Positions 40,100 through 40,244 of a DNA stretch of 40,244 nucleotides are shown piece by piece. Under the pieces are notes generated by a model. The model saw only the letters and a program-made list of their open reading frames with translations. It had not been told where the DNA came from and did no database searches. This DNA is from a virus: the IMG/VR virus record IMGVR_UViG_3300030451_000220, positions 1 to 40,244 of that record; one strand, written 5' to 3'. Positions within the stretch are counted from its first letter, which is position 1. Each line of letters starts with the position of its first letter. Both the position numbers and the translations under genes were made by a program.

Positions 40100-40244
40100 A
40101 TGGCAAACACATTTAATAATCAAGTTACATCAGCTATCAATACAACTAGCACTGAGATATACACAGGTACTAACTTAGATGCTTCTGGTGACGTAGGTAT
40201 TGTTATTGGTCTTATAGTATCAAATGACCATGCTACTGATGATA
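40100..40244 (+). CDS. Tail-region protein cut by the window end
   Basis: ATG at 40100, three bases after the fibre stop, open to the last base (48 codons visible). The product begins MANTFNNQVTSAINTTSTEI, followed by a hydrophobic GIVIGLIVS. The style suggests a small fibre-associated or decoration protein of marine phages. No more can be said without the rest. Confidence 0.6.
   Translation, partial: MANTFNNQVTSAINTTSTEIYTGTNLDASGDVGIVIGLIVSNDHATDD

Noticed and set aside
1-40244. CRISPR arrays, insertion sequences, integrase or photosynthesis genes
   Set aside because: I looked for regularly spaced repeats, transposase and recombinase motifs and cyanophage-type auxiliary genes and saw none.

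Overview
This window is almost all of the genome of a T7-like podovirus (Autographiviridae-type) of probable marine origin. Every supported gene is on the + strand. The diagnostic T7 set is present and nearly collinear: a single-subunit RNA polymerase, gp2.5-type SSB, endonuclease I, T7-lysozyme-type amidase, primase-helicase, family A DNA polymerase, 5' exonuclease, portal, scaffold, capsid, tail tubes A and B, internal virion proteins, tail fibre and terminase. The class II ribonucleotide reductase and several tiny basic proteins are typical of ocean podoviruses. There are no photosynthesis genes and no integrase. The host cannot be named. A sigma-54-like site, if real, argues against hosts without RpoN such as cyanobacteria and SAR11.

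Layout. 1-3973 is the right-end block: an M15 peptidase cut by the window edge, small terminase subunit, a one-repeat Na/Pi-cotransporter-like membrane protein, three tiny basic proteins, a signal-peptide protein and the large terminase. 3974-4529 is non-coding and structured and is the best place for the physical genome end and early control region. 4530-9028 is an early region of about 17 small genes, two tRNAs (Tyr, Trp), intergenic hairpins and many consensus sigma-70 promoters. 9025-19947 holds the RNA polymerase, replication and nucleotide genes. It ends in a class II RNR whose reading frame is broken next to an apparent loss of conserved residues. 19964-25587 is head assembly, closed by an intrinsic terminator in the place of T7 T-phi. 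25650-27182 is an extra gene with ADP-ribosyltransferase features. 27179-40244 is tail, ejection and fibre genes, and the last gene runs off the window.

How it works together. Host RNA polymerase would read the early block from the sigma-70 sites. The phage polymerase would then take over the late half, where such sites almost vanish (one good example in about 22 kb). SSB, primase-helicase, polymerase, exonuclease and endonuclease I form the replication and recombination unit. The DUF3310 protein and RNR would supply nucleotides.

Leads most worth following are the promoter array inside coding sequence, the intergenic RNA hairpins, the ADP-ribosyltransferase between capsid and tail genes, the Na/Pi half-transporter, the broken RNR, the cupredoxin-like domain in the fibre, and the LysM-tailed split gp15. 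All family assignments come from reading motifs by eye, not from database searches.
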